DNA of 64,000 bases from Unio delphinus. Taxonomy: Eukaryota; Mollusca; Bivalvia; Unionida; Unionidae. Location: assembly GCA_029339505.1 (NCBI GenBank), contig JAQISU010000057.1, positions 4,002,001 to 4,066,000 on the forward strand, in the 5' to 3' direction. Below are positions 48,166 through 61,500 of this stretch, in pieces. The translations under genes were made by a program, and so were the position numbers. Under the pieces are notes generated by a model, which saw nothing but the letters and a program-made list of their open reading frames with translations, searched no databases and was not told the DNA's origin. Position 1 is the first letter of the stretch. Each line of letters begins with the position of its first letter.

Positions 48166-50730
48166 CTCCTTGGACCAGTAAAAACAAACGATGTCAAGGA
48201 GGTGATACTTTTGAAGCATTGTGACATTTGGAATTAGTTTCTTTAATAGTTTCTAGATACTGTAGAATACTAGCATGCCATCAACCGAGTAATGAACTCT
48301 TTCCCGGAGGCTACAACATATTAATTGACTAGTATGCCGTATTATATAATTCTCACGATATCAACTTTGTTGTGTTGCACGTTTGCAAAGCATCTCCATT
48401 CTTACTAAAGGTCCAGATTGCACAAAACTCAATAGTTATAAACAGACGATTTCATTAGAAGCCCTGTTTGCAGCAAATATGTTTGCTCTTTTCGTCTCTT
48501 ATAATTTGCTAACGAATGCCCAGTAATGGGATTTTATTTTACAACTAGGTACGAAAGCTTGGCACGTCCATCAATCCAACGTTTTTAAAGCATTCCTGAC
48601 TTTTGTCCATGAAAATTACGAGTTACCGTTTTTGGTAATTTTCATTACGATGTTTTCATATTTTAATAATCATAAAAAGCAGGATCTGTACGATCAGGAA
48701 ACGAGACGTTCAAAACTACGAAAATTGATTCACAAAAGGAACTGAAATGTTAACTTGTTTTTTTATAGGATACATTATGAGAATATTATCATACCTTGTA
48801 GTGTATATTGTTCTATCATCAATTATTTATACTTGCGTTACGTACGCAGGGGCGATAATGAAAACGGAAGTAATATAGATTTATTTGTAATTACTTTTAA
48901 TTAAAATAATAAAGACCTTACATGGAATCAGCTGTCCGTTAGAGACATCATATCAGCATGATACATGCTTTATTCCAAATTATATCAACTTGTCTATGTA
49001 TTGTGTTTGTGTGTGTTGGGGGGAGGGTAACGGGTTTCTTTAAAAGTAAAATGTACAACTCCAAATAGCTTTAAAAATACACGTGGTCTTATTTGCAGAA
49101 AAATACCCAATAATAATTATACCCAATATATGTATTGACAACACAAACAGTTGTATATAAAAGAGCACACTGATCCTAATTCTGAAAATTGTACAGTCGG
49201 TCCCTTATAGTAAGTGTGTGAAGGGGAGGGGAAGAATCAATCTTAACTGTATTACAGACTTAACCTATATATTTATGTTAAGATAAACTGTTGGGATCAC
49301 ATGGTTTGCAGGTTATAGACTTTGTGAAAAGAATATACTGTTATGTATACTTAAATAGCTTTGTTTAGTGTTTTAATGAGAAGAAAATAATTTTTATATG
49401 CTGTTGCCATCAATGAAACATTGTATAAAATGGCTCACCACGTCCGAAATCGGCGGATGACTATTTTAAGTCAATGAGATATAATTGTATTCTTTTAGAC
49501 TCACATGGTGATTATAACATTCTTTGTTGTCATTTTAGTATTGTATTTTCTAAACATAACTGAGATCATTCAAGAACAATATATTGTTTAATTTTATTGG
49601 GGATTTAATTTAACGTCTAAGCTTAGAAACTAATCGTGTTACTGGAATATTTATTAATTTGTGCTTTGCGATCTAGCAGATTCAATATGTATTACTTTAG
49701 TGATCGATAATTCATTTGGGCTGGAATATATTTATTCATAATATTTCTTCTCTGGAAATACAAAAGTGCTGTTATAATATTTGTGGAAATATATACTTGG
49801 ATTTAACTCTTGGGTTGTATTATTTTGACCCAACAAACGAATGTTGGTACATTAACGCAACACAGGCCAATTACAGGAAGATCAACAGTTTTATGGTTGG
49901 ATATAATTTGGTCCCCCACTCAAGTTTGTTCATAGTTTTAAACATTAATACTTGTGTCTGTAATTTTAAGATTTTTTGGGATGTATTTAGATATACCGAA
50001 GTTCATTTTTTCATTGTCACATTGAATTCTAGGGAAATTAGGTGTTAGTTACATAGTGCAATGCATGTAGCTTCTTGCTCTTATTACTTATTTTGAGAGC
50101 TTAGTGTTGGTAATATAAACTTGGAGGATTGTCTTTTGAATACGATTTTCTGTAAATATTCCAGAGAATTTAGAAATGTAAATTCGACTTAATTTAGATT
50201 TTTCTAAGGTCCAGTTATTATTTTGCAGTTTATAAATGTACAGTGAATCCAACAAGAATTTATAATGAAATCTAAATTGGTATGCTTATTCACATCTTGC
50301 ACAGGAACAGCTAGACCCATTGAATAAGGATGAATGTAGCCTCCTAACAGTACATGCTATACAACTGATCCTAAGCTCATACAGTTAGTTTTGTTTAAGT
50401 AAGTCTTCAAATTAACAACATTCTGGAACAAATTCTAACTCAGCCTAATACGAACACTTCGAAATCTCAAACTGACACAACTTTTAAAAGTTTCTGATAC
50501 GGTGGATAAGAAACCCTTTTCTATTCGTACAAGAACCTAATGAAATAAGAAAAGATGGGTTCATTAGGATTGCTATAAATGGAAAAATATTCAACACATT
50601 CAAGTCAGATGTATTCCAAATCCTCTTATTTCTAGGTCATGGTCGTGGTCGTGTATTGAAAGCAATACAAAAGCAATATAATACAAAACATCAGACAAAT
50701 AAACCCCAATCAAATTTTATTATGGAGACT
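48164..50730. other. Non-coding stretch with one unexplained open frame
   Basis: A 110-codon rightward frame at 49716-50048 is rich in aromatic and hydrophobic residues and matches nothing I know; it may be chance in AT-rich sequence. G-rich runs occur near 49018 and 49222. Confidence 0.35.
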
Positions 50731-50732
50731 TA

Positions 50733-51160
50733 TTGAACCATTCATATCCAACGGTTCTATCTCACTCATGCGTGATTCGGCCAATACTATTCATGTTAAA
50801 ATGTTATGGGACACTGGAGATTCTCAGCATTTTAATTTCGGATTATTTGCCTTTTTCTGGGATGTCTTACTTTAAAGAGATTGTTTTTATTCCAAGAATG
50901 AAGTGCTGTTCTGTTAGTGTATTTCTCCATTGTGTAAATGTGTCGTCAGACTTCGTTTCGTGACCTATGGCAGTCGGCAGAATATCACCTTTATCCTTCG
51001 GAGATATTCATTTGTTATTGGACAATTCCTTAGATGGAGATAATGGTGTTGTTAATCCAATTATAAGACACACCTCACTTAATTCGGAAAATTGATTCAA
51101 ATGAAAACGAAATCCTTAATTTATACCCAGCTTGTGCAGTTACTGTAGCTATGGCGACTA
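50733..51160 (+). pseudogene. Ty3/gypsy aspartic protease remnant
   Basis: Frames give VKMLWDTGDSQHF near 50797, with the retropepsin DTG in 'LWDTGDS', then LPFSGMSYFKEIVFI and HCVNVSSDFVS in the next frame, and NEILNLYPACAVTVAMA near 51100. This order (DTGAS, LPFS, H-x-V, then a 'PACAVTRA' linker) is that of a gypsy-type pol in fish and molluscs, as I recall it. Frameshifts separate each part. Confidence 0.7.
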
Positions 51161-51399
51161 AAGCTTTTGATATGGAGACTTAACAGTAACATGAAATGTA
51201 TTCGTCGGACTTTTGATAAGGTTACTTTTGCTGTTCATTTGGATAACTCGAATGGTACTGATCACAGAGTTCCTATTTTAACATATCATTTTAATTTTTT
51301 TAAAAATGGTCACACACTAACATTACGTGTCGTTGAACAGGAAAACGACAGGAGATCTCCTGTTTGGTTCAAAGGGCTATTAGTGACGCTGAAGCCACA

Positions 51400-51960
51400 T
51401 ATATGCTTGTTTGTAATTAAGTTGAAAATGGGGTCCAAATGAGACATTGGGGACCACCCGAGGTACATTCTGTTAACGAATAATCTGTGAAATATCAAAA
51501 TAAAATTCTTACTTTGCTAATGAAACGTCCTTGGCTGGCCACTTATGGCTCAATAAGAAGTATCACAAGGCCATGAATTACTCTTATTTATCAAAAATTA
51601 AAACTTTTGTTTGTAAATACTGCATAAGGTGTCACACTTGATAGAAAAATTATGCATGAATCAGGCATTCAAAAGTTTGTCTTCTACCTATAACCCTAAA
51701 GCCAATGGAGTTTAAACAGATTTCAATCAAACATTGAACAGTATGATTCTGTGATATTGTTTATATACTGGAAAAATTGGATCGAAGATGTTCATTTACT
51801 GCTTGCACTTCGGGAATCAGCTTAAGATTCCTTAGGATTTAGTCCCTATGAATTAGCGTTTACACACATTGTCCATGAACCAGTTAAGGAGAAACTTCTT
51901 TCAAATAAAAATCCAGAAATTAATTTTTTCGTTTACATCTCTAATTTAAATACAAGCTGT
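51400..51960 (+). pseudogene. Ty3/gypsy integrase remnant
   Basis: A frame at about 51680-51905 contains SSTYNPKANGV followed by TDFNQTLNSMI, WIEDVHLLLALRESA and GFSPYELAFTHIV. These match the integrase core 'YHPQTNG-x-VER-x-N-x-TLK-x-ML ... W ... G-x-SPYEL-x-[FY]G'. Several stops are present. It follows the protease at a short distance, so the reverse transcriptase and RNase H of this copy are deleted. Confidence 0.8.
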
Positions 51961-52059
51961 CTAAGGCTTGTGAGAATTCAAGAACTAATCTGCCTTATAC
52001 ACAGTCAAAACGAAATTAGCGTATGACAAAACAAAAAGAACGCAATTGAGTTTCTTGAC

Positions 52060-53129
52060 CTGGTGATAGAGGTCTAGCACTCTTGTCCATGCCAATAAAT
52101 ATACTCTTCAAGCTGAGTACTACGAATTGCAATGGGACTGTAGTGACGTATGGGGTAAAAGTCTTCGGAATTCAGAAATTATGAAGAATCTGGATCATAA
52201 TCATACACGTGTGTAGCAAGAAGCAAATAATGATCTAAAACAATTATTACTTGAATAGAATAATCGTTTCCAGACGTTCCTACACGAAACGTTATATACC
52301 ATGACGTTGAAATTATGTAGCACATATGTGTGAACAAGCATCCATACAAGATTATCCCTAGCACACTGGAATGTTTCAGAACGAAATTCATTATTTTTGC
52401 ATACAACTAAGTAAAAGTGATTGGATTTTATCATTTATACTTGTACCCATACCCGATAATAATTTTTGCATGTGCACTATATAAAGGTGAACAGTGTCAC
52501 CAATACAGATTAATTTCCATTGCCAAGAATCGATGACTACATTAATAAAATTGGAAATGCAAAATATGTCACCATGTATTAATCTTTTTATTTATCTAAT
52601 TACCTGTTCTCAAGTGATTTATATATATTACAAAATTTCGAACTAGTGACTTCGGGTCATCCTATGCCGCACTTGCGAAGTTATTTCCAGTGCATAGACG
52701 ATGTCTTTGCATAAATGCCTCACGGTAGGTATAACAAAATTACATTATCGAACGTATTGTCAGTGAGTGCATCTACTTTAAGTACTTCTCATCTTTATCT
52801 GTAAATCAAGGTGAGTTATTAATTTATTGTGTATAATGTACAATTGTTGTACTACCACGCTTATGTTTCTATATTGTATATGTAGCTTCAGTCTACGTGG
52901 TATCATGCACATATTTTCAATTCTTGTTTGTGACCTGGCAGGAGAGTTATATTAGCAATATAACATTGCATTTTATTTTTTAAAACGTTTCGTAATGTTT
53001 GCACGGTTCTTTTCACGTCTGCACTTGTGTATTGATTTTTAGTTGTGCAGATAATGTAATCTGTATAGCATACCGTATGTAACGTCATTAAGTTGTATCA
53101 TATATGTCCGTGTCATGTATTGTACACGG
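52060..53129. other. Non-coding stretch
   Basis: No gene recognised. Confidence 0.45.
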
Positions 53130-53480
53130 CGTTAAATCTATTTTCAGCTGACCAGAGTGAACGGAGTGACATCTGACCGGAGTGATCATCCGTAGAGTTG
53201 AACAGAGTGATCGGAGTGATCAGAATTATCGAAGTCATCTGAGTAGACTTTACATCAGCTGCAGAGATAACCAAAGAAGTCGACCACATCAGCTGTGAAG
53301 CTAGAACCATAGCAGCCGCAGAGCTGAATAAACAGTGTTGCTTATCGAGTAGCAGGTGATCGGGCGTTGCTGACCAAGATTGGTGGGCGCTAATTCCTTG
53401 ACTAACCAATCTGGAATGTTAACGACTTGATTGACCAGTGTGACTTGTACCCGACTGTGCTGCTGACGGAGTGTGTAACA
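53130..53480 (+). repeat. Possible LTR-like remnant
   Basis: A GC-richer segment has GGAGTGATC-type short repeats at its left, an AATAAA at 53327 followed by CAGTGTTGCTTATCGAG, and a TGTAACACC-like end. This resembles the R/U5 part of a retrotransposon LTR, but no second copy was found in the window, so it is tentative. Confidence 0.3.
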
Positions 53481-53689
53481 CCATACATGTAATCTTTATT
53501 TTCCCGTGATCTAACTTGTGTGGTTCGTAAAACCTAGTATGTTTGGAACTGAACATAAAATTTGTATATTTGTCTCTTTTGTTTGAGTGAATACATTTTG
53601 CAATATGATTAAAATACATTTTTTTATTATCTTTTCGTTGTGTAATCACCGTGAATCAGTTACCCCTTATCCTTGCACCATGTAAGATC

Positions 53690-54180
53690 ATTTGCTTGTA
53701 TTTTCATTATTGAAGTCCATGCATTTAATGGAATTTATCAAAATAAATTGATGCCATTTGAAATGCAGTTTTCGCCTTATACTTTGCAATGTTTAATTAA
53801 CATGGTTTCACCTAGTTTGCAAAACATCGGTCCTTACATCAATGATGTGATCATCTACAACCACTCCTGGAATGATCGCTTAGAGTCGATTCAAAAATAC
53901 GTTGACCGGCTCACTAATACGAATTCGAAAACTATTTAATTACGAAGTAAGTTCTGTCTTTCTTATGTTACAAGTTTAGGACATATCGTTGGACATCGGC
54001 AATTTTAAGCTATGGATACCAAGATCAGATGTATGTCTGAATTTCCTCAGCCTATCAATAAACAGTAACTGATGTGATTTTTCTGTGTGGATGGATATTA
54101 TCAGAAATTTATTTAAATTTTTCAATAACTGCTAAACCACTGACGAATATTGTAACAGAATTGTTACCGAGAGGAGGGTG
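53690..54180 (+). pseudogene. Ty3/gypsy reverse transcriptase remnant
   Basis: The frame 53673-53939 contains LMPFEMQFSPYTLQCLINMV (usual MPFG-x-x-NAP-x-T-F-Q-x-x-M-[ND]) and YINDVIIYNHSW, where the catalytic Y-x-DD reads YIND. It continues in other frames through an LGHIVG-like segment to FNNC-TTDEY near 54130, the start of the connection to RNase H. The changed catalytic Asp and the stops make it inactive. It lies downstream of the integrase remnant, so it is not in normal pol order with it. Confidence 0.8.
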
Positions 54181-55065
54181 GATTAAATGAACAATACAAA
54201 CACAATTTGTGAAAGAAAATATAAATTTATGTAATAAATTGTAAATGAAAAAAATACAGATGTAACAACACAATAATTCATGCACTCAACCCACAATTAC
54301 ACTCACAACCATTCACAATACATGAATAAATTAAATAACAATACAAAAGGAATCTCAGATGTAAAGGGATCTCTTGGATTATACACAGATCCAAGAATCC
54401 TTTACGAAAGTTAAATAAATGCAAGTATGATTTACGAAAAAAAAATAAACACAAACGACAAACTATCTATCGCACGATGGATTGCGATAACTAGCACGAT
54501 CATATACTTGTATTCAATCAAGTTGCTAGCTTTTATTGATATCTATGTGATCACTTGAAATATTATTGCGATCTGACATAAACATGCAAATACAACAATG
54601 TATTAAATTATATCACAATTTCAATACACCTATGTGTCTCCCCTGTATAACCGCACGATTCAGCAACAGTTGAATCGTCTCCCAGTTTCCCCGAGAACCG
54701 AGGGTTGACCAATACTATTATCGGACGTTTCCCTACACGGATCCACCACAGTTATATGTTCAGACAGCATACAACATCTACCAGAACCAACGGTTCCTCA
54801 CTACCCTAGATGTCGACCCGGACGTTTTACAACTCTAAGACAGCTCCGACACTCGGACTTCTAGCTTTCCGGATATTTACATGTTACACAGATGTTGACG
54901 AACAGACAGTTCGACACACAGACAGATACTTCAATTCCGTTTGCACAAATTAACGGCACAAGCACATTCAGATATTTATACAGAGATGTTCCAGAACAAA
55001 CAATAGATGTCCCACAACAAATCAAACGATATCAAAGACGTTTATCAAAAGATGGTATCAGATGT
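54181..55065. other. Non-coding stretch
   Basis: AT-rich then GC-richer sequence with no gene recognised. A purine-rich run (GAGAGGAGGGTGGA) near 54170 could be a polypurine tract of the gypsy copy. Confidence 0.35.
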
Positions 55066-55150
55066 GTTTAACAGCTACGGTATCAACGATGTTATTAGCA
55101 GCTACGGTATCAACGATGTTATTAGCAGCTACGGTACCAGAAACAATGTA
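55066..55150 (+). repeat. 27-bp minisatellite
   Basis: Just over two perfect 27-base units plus diverged partial units (AGCTACGGTATCAACGATG repeated) lie here; related AGCTACGGTATCAG and CTACGGTATCAACGA pieces continue to about 55245. In the frame 55007-55351 the unit reads SYGINDVIS, so the frame stays open for 114 codons, but this is probably a by-product of the repeat length being a multiple of three. Confidence 0.85.
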
Positions 55151-55588
55151 ACAACTATTTTAGCAGCTACGGTATCAGAGACGGTATCAACGATGTTATT
55201 AGATGCGCTATCAGTGATGTACTTCTACGGTATCAACGACGGAATCAGCTGGAATCAGACTGAATCAGCCCTTTGGCTGGAGATTTGCAAGACGAGGTTA
55301 TCTATCCTTCGATTAGATATTTTGGTTCCCGTCAAAAATTATGATAAATAGTTCGCCTTATATACTCTCAATAGGTGAACATAAATCACATCGAGCTTGC
55401 TGTGCACCACGTAAAACGAGTATTTCGGATTTCATGTAAATTACAAATTGGCACATGCAAATCGTTACACGCCACTTAATCACCCCAGGTAATGCGTGTA
55501 CGACGAAATCAAGAAAAATGGTGAGTTTCGTTTGCAATTGAAGAACAACAAAAATCAGTTCAAATTTTCGCCTAATTCTGTGACAAAT

Positions 55589-55605
55589 ATTATATATATA
55601 TATAT

Positions 55606-55690
<85 letters not shown>

Positions 55691-55826
55691 ACATATATTA
55701 TATATATAATTATATATAACATATATTATATATATAATTATATATATAAACATATATATTTATATATATATATAGATATATATATGTATACATATATATG
55801 TATGTATGTATATGTATGAATATTTT

Positions 55827-55911
<85 letters not shown>
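55589..55911. repeat. Complex TA-rich satellite block
   Basis: Two long TA arrays (about 55589-55680 and 55830-55911) flank repeated ACATATATTATATATATAAT units of about 30 bases and TATG/TATC variants. All open frames across it are repeat artefacts. Confidence 0.95.
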
Positions 55912-55914
<3 letters not shown>

Positions 55915-57297
55915 AACATATCTAAAGAATGCTGATGCTGATCCAGTAGTTAAATAGTCTCTAAAGTATATCTCTGGAGTAGTTTATAGAGGGCACTACA
56001 GTAGTTCAAGAAGATCGTTATCTGATAAATTCCTCTTACAAAGAAAAGACACAAATCGTAACTTAAAAAATTATGTAGTCTTTTAAATTATTTATGTACC
56101 GAATCTCTGTTGTGCTTCGATCAATCAGTATTTGTTTTTAAGCCCACGTAAAGCTTTTACTTTGACGAGTACCTCCTGGCGTGGAGCATGATGTGAAGAG
56201 ATAATGTGTTCCTTACTCAGATTCACTCTTCCTGGTTCTCAAATTAAATAACAAGCCATTTGGATTGCGTAAGTCTGAAACATGCAAATGCACGCGTATA
56301 TTCGGTCTTAAGACCAAACGTAACTTCACCGAACAGAGTATTAAAATATAATATTGTATACAAGCAATATCTTGTCTCTTTACATGCAACTATTCGGGGC
56401 TTTATTCGTGTATGTGAACCACTTACTATACATTTTCAACGAGAAGATGTACATAAAAAACTGCTTTTCTTTAATATCATAATTATGAGTTGAAACTTTC
56501 GAAACCCAGTTTTCGCGTTACACAGCTTCCACCACAGATTGGTAAATTACTTTGGTTCTAATTATGCAAATCTAATAATCCAACGTTTGTATACGGGACA
56601 TTTATAGAAATTACAAAATGATTGGCATTATTATTGTCATAATTTCAAAATACTTTGTTTCGGTACAGGTATATATTTGATCAAAACAAGTTCCATTTAG
56701 ATAGTACTTGCCAGAACTTTGAGCACAATGTACTTAAAGATTCAAACTTATATAGTCATACGAGAAAAACACGCTTCAGAACTTTCAGTAAAATCTTTTA
56801 AAGGCCCAAAATAATAATAAGTATGTTTTATAATAATTGTACTCCCTAAAGTTACTTTAACATTGTATACAGAAAAGTATATGGCATCGACAGCATCATT
56901 AATAAATGATTTCATTGCTTTCTATGATTGGTTTATTCAAAATACGTTCGCCTAAATAACTAGAACAACATATACCAGGTGCACATTATAGGTAGATATT
57001 TACGTTACGTAAAGACACAAAGGCACTACTAATCAATTAACGTTCTTGTCACTTAAGTAGTTAGGTACTTCAGCATATCCTCAAAATGGAAACAGTGTTA
57101 CACATGGCAGATCTCAATCGGACTGGAACTTGTATTACTGTTTGAGTTGACCTCAGTAAGTGTTAATCTAAATAAGTATCGGGAATCCTATGTGAAATTG
57201 GTTCAAATGATTAATGGGTATAAATGTGTTTATGAGGCACAAGGGTTAATAGGATCAAAGGAGAAGAGTTAATGCGTTTGAAGTTTGAATTGTAAGA

Positions 57298-57300
<3 letters not shown>
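55912..57300. other. Non-coding stretch
   Basis: Nothing recognisable. Confidence 0.5.
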
Positions 57301-57328
<28 letters not shown>

Positions 57329-57349
57329 CACACACACACATACACACAC
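57301..57349. repeat. (CA)n microsatellite
   Basis: CA array with single CG and TA interruptions. Confidence 0.95.
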
Positions 57350-57599
57350 CTTATTTTACCTTTTAATGTAAGAGGGGATGAACTATTACAGAATATGCTA
57401 TCAATTATATCACAAACATACTATTCATAACACCATCTTAACATCGTATTCAAACACTAAGAAAAAACCTCTACTCATCATTCTATAATTAGAGAATAGG
57501 TGTTGGTACTTACTATAAAAATCAAGACCATGTGACACTTTAGTTTATTTTCTCACATTTGAAAATCACAATGAAATTTCATAACACACATGTGAATAT

Positions 57600-58869
57600 A
57601 GCATTTCTTCTTCTTCGGTAGCTTTCTCCACTATATCCGCTTATTTATGTCTCTTCTCTTTACTCTTATGGCATTCTGAAACCCATTGTCCTTTTTAAGG
57701 GCAACGAACACAGGTATGTTGACTATTGCATATTTGTTGGACGAAATGGCATCCTGGGGACAAATGTCAGTATAACTTAAGGATATAGCAAACATCTTCA
57801 CTTTCCAACTTTTGCTTATGACGCTTATGAAATCTCTGGCAACAATACTTAATTTTGTTGACACGTTTGTGAGTGAGTTATTCTTTAGTTTGACTCCTAG
57901 CAAATCTCTGACCAACATGTCGAACTGTTTTGACTATCTGGACTTCTTGAGACTTCAATCAATACCCTGACTCTAAGACCCTTAAGTTATATACGAGTCG
58001 GTTGCGTAGAAAACCTAGTCAAATGAAATTCTTCAATCAGGATGAAACAATCGCACGATTTCAATGAGAAAGAAGAACAAAACGTAAAAGCCAAGACTTG
58101 ACATATTACCTCGCATACAATCTGAAGTCTTGGCTCAAACCCATGCCAGCTATTTTAAAGACGACATGAGGTTTCCACGTTCAAGCCCAGACCGAGTGTC
58201 TACCTGAAGCGTAAGTTGACCATTAGCAATATTACCAGATTCGAGAGACGGAGAAATGTTCCTCCAGAGAATTGAGAACCACTTACACTTACACGCTGAG
58301 GTTTAAGGATTTATATTCCAAAGTACCGCTTTGAAACCATAAGGTTTCGTCACCGGTTTGTGAGATTCCACACTGAATCGAGAATGACAATCTAAAGAAG
58401 ACTATAGTTTGTGATTCCATTCATCACGACTGCAATCAAACAAGTTCAACATTATCGATTGCAGAGTGACACTTTATATCACCCACGTTTCTCCTCGAAA
58501 AGGGAGCGGACGCACAAACGTGTTCTCGACAGTCGAGCATTGCAGAACCAAATTCAGCATCATCCAAATTAATATCCACCAAGACCAGATGTATTTGGGG
58601 TGTGATGGTGGTGGTGGGGGCGTACGTCGACAAGAACGATACAGCATAATGGAAAAGAGCCTGCGGTATTCCTGAAACGCAAACTCTGCCATCCATCTTA
58701 GCTTGTATCGGAAACACTTTGCAAGAAAGACTAATAGAAAACAGCCAAAAAATCAGATGTCTTTTTATTATTAAAGGCAAAAATGACGAACCAAGATTCT
58801 TCTGAATTAGATGTTTTTGCCATACAACCCAACATGTATGACAATTCAAGAATCACAATGGATAGACTA
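57600..58869. other. Decayed coding-like region left of the second capsid remnant
   Basis: Leftward frames at 57631-57918 and 58436-58849 are open for 95-137 codons and CpG is frequent, but no motif was recognised on either strand. It is likely part of the same decayed element as the capsid remnant that follows. Confidence 0.35.
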
Positions 58870-59468
58870 TCATCCCGTCATGTCTAGATGACTTCAACCT
58901 CCATCGAATTTTAAATCAAAGACAGACCGAAGATTATATCGGTCTGAATAACGGTTACTTGTACCTGAAAATCAAAGTTGTCAAAATTAACGACACCTCT
59001 CAACAGGCTGATATCAGAGTACCTTCCATCGACGATTACGTGCATTCCTTATTAAGCGAAATAGATTTGAACTGGAAACATTGGTCAGTAGCACCATAGA
59101 ACCATGCCTTTAACAAGCGTGCTTACAAACTCTTGAGGTTCGGAGAATCCATAAACACTGATTGCGTTGTTTGCGAGATATAATAATTTGACACGTTTTA
59201 GAAATTTAAAGACACCGCCTTTACAGAAGATGGCAACCTGAATAATGTAGGATTTAAGGCCCATCGCAATAAATGCTTTCAGACATGTTGCTGCAAGATA
59301 TGTATTTGCAGAACGAACTACTATGACCGCCTGAGACTGAATCGATATAGTACTATTGTTTATTTGATGGCCGATGAAAACAAATACATCATCATCCAAA
59401 AAGCCGGCTCTAAGACATCAATTACTTTTTCAGCAGAACAACTGCTAATTATCCCACACGAAGTGTAG
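58870..59468 (+). pseudogene. Polinton-type major capsid protein remnant
   Basis: One frame from about 58870 to the TAG at 59466 carries EDYIGLNNGYLYLKIKVV, DDYVHSLLSEIDL, HAFNKRAYKLLRFG and, later, FTEDGNLNNVGFKAHR. These match the N-terminal jelly-roll of the double-jelly-roll capsid protein of Polintons ('DYIDL-x-x-T-x-LYV-x-x-K', 'N-x-x-LHSLF-x-x-V-D', 'Y-x-Y-x-A-x-[IL]-x-x-LL-x-[YF]G', 'N-x-G-x-x-x-R'). In-frame stops occur at 59097 and around 59150-59175. The C-terminal half is not recognisable. It is clearly different from the capsid-like gene at 18785-19620, so a second element lineage is present. Confidence 0.68.
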
Positions 59469-61500
59469 AAATGAAACAGAATTCATTATTTCCACTAAAC
59501 TCCGAACAAACATCGAATATAACTGTCTCAAAGGATACTTACCGAAACGTTAAATCATTGGCATTGTCTGTAATGAGGACTTCAACGGAGGGATTAGTAA
59601 AGTTCATTTCGAGTTTAAAAATTGTTCAACCCAGACGTCAGTCAAGATTGCCAGAGCATGTGAAAAAGATCCTTCGAACCTAACTTTGAGCAGATCAAAT
59701 AGTGCTTGTCCCTGTGCGAAGGCATGGGCTAGTTTATATCACGATTGTTTATAAAAGCAGAGGAGTTGCAAACCAGTGTAAAAAGAGACAAGGTTTTAGT
59801 TAGAAAATGAGCTACCAATAGATCAATGTATTACTGGATCTAATGAAAACATCATTGTGGTAGTTCTCGCGGGCAACGACGTATCATAAATTGGCAAAAA
59901 GACCTCATAACTTTGTCAGCGGAAGCTTGTCAACGCCATTATAGGAAACGTTAACCGCGGTCATGCATGAACTCATAAAGACGTTGGTGATTTATACAAT
60001 ACATATGATGATATCTGATATAGTTTTCCTGTTTAACCCGAAAGCAATACTGGCATCATTAGTGTCATTGTAAACACAATCCGCAGCCTTACCTCAATGA
60101 TCACCAGCTCGTCTGCAAAGCTAGAATTATAAGAGACCTCTTCAACGCCAATCACATCGGGTACAGGCGGCATACTCGAGATCGCACTGGCGTCATTATA
60201 GTTTCATTGAATCTCTACAGTACATGCTGACTTGCACGGTCATCCTGAAGATGTTAAAACGAATTTTCGATCATCACAGTGCCACTTCGTTGACGTGCCT
60301 GTTGGCTTAGATCTAAGAAAACGAGATTTGCAATGTTGTACATACACGGCGTGAGTGAATAGAATTACAAGTGTAGTGTCTGATATGTGTAGGTTTCTCC
60401 ATCTGTTGTCGACACTCATTACAATATAGGCAAAACTGATATAAGGCTTTGATAGGAATTCCAACAATGTTTCAGTTAGATTTGTTAATTATCGAATCAT
60501 GGGATTGTACATTCATTTCGCCATCGATTTAAACTACATTGAAGCATTGGTTCAAAATTTTGATATTGCTATAACGATTCTTGGACTCGCAAATAGATAG
60601 ATGATTAAGCGAAATCCCCCAGACTGTCTGTTTTGAGCCACAAGCACTGATCCGATAAGACAGACCTTAAACTGTATTCCATAAGGCGACCTCTATCCTT
60701 GTTCAGTTGCCTCGGCTACAGATGTATGCAGCAGAATCATTCACACTAGCCCGACTTATGATTGGAATTTCACAGAGTCGAATACGACTTGAAGTTAGAA
60801 ACCAACAATAATGTTTTCGTGTGCGATTCATCAGTTCGCAAAATCATATCGGGAGCCAAACATGTGCCACATGATACAGTAAATATAAAACCCGAGCGAT
60901 GCTGGATTTGCTGCAGGCTAAGTCGATGTTGTAGTTTATGAAGTCTGGAAACGCATCACTACTGTTGTTGGGTGCGCTCATCACATACTCGCATCCAACA
61001 ACAATGTTGTGGGATAGTTTATCTGGCAAATAAGTACACCAATATTTCCGTACCGTACCAAATATGAGTTCGTGGTATTTCAAAATGCAAGTCGAGACAA
61101 TAACTGAAGGATATTTGACGATTTAGTCCTGCTGACGTTTCTCCGTGGTTAAACTATCATAAAAAACCTTTGAAGAAATTGTCCTTGACTTCAAAAGCAA
61201 CCATAGTCTGCATATCACAAGATGTGGTCGGATCTGAGACGGTCACAAAGTTGACAAGCATCTGCACATTTCCCAGGATGGCTTTCGTAACTTGTACTCG
61301 AGTTATTACTTTGCATTGAGTCACATGGAGATGTTCAATGATCTGTGGTCAATAAGTACTTTTTTTAACACACCGATTACAAATGCTGCTGTAAACTGCT
61401 CCACTTGACAATACGATCATCTTTTGTATTTAGCCTCGTATGGACTTGTACAACCACTTTAAGTTGTTAAATATTTAGTCCGGGGTGGCAGACAACAACC
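59469..61500. other. Decayed region right of the capsid remnant
   Basis: CpG-containing sequence with many short open frames on both strands (for example 60240-60467 and 60844-61083 leftward) and no recognisable motif. It is probably the rest of a decayed viral element. Confidence 0.3.

Noticed and set aside
48164..50048. 110-codon frame at 49716-50048 as a gene
   Set aside because: No motif, no splice or promoter context, and composition typical of chance AT-rich frames.
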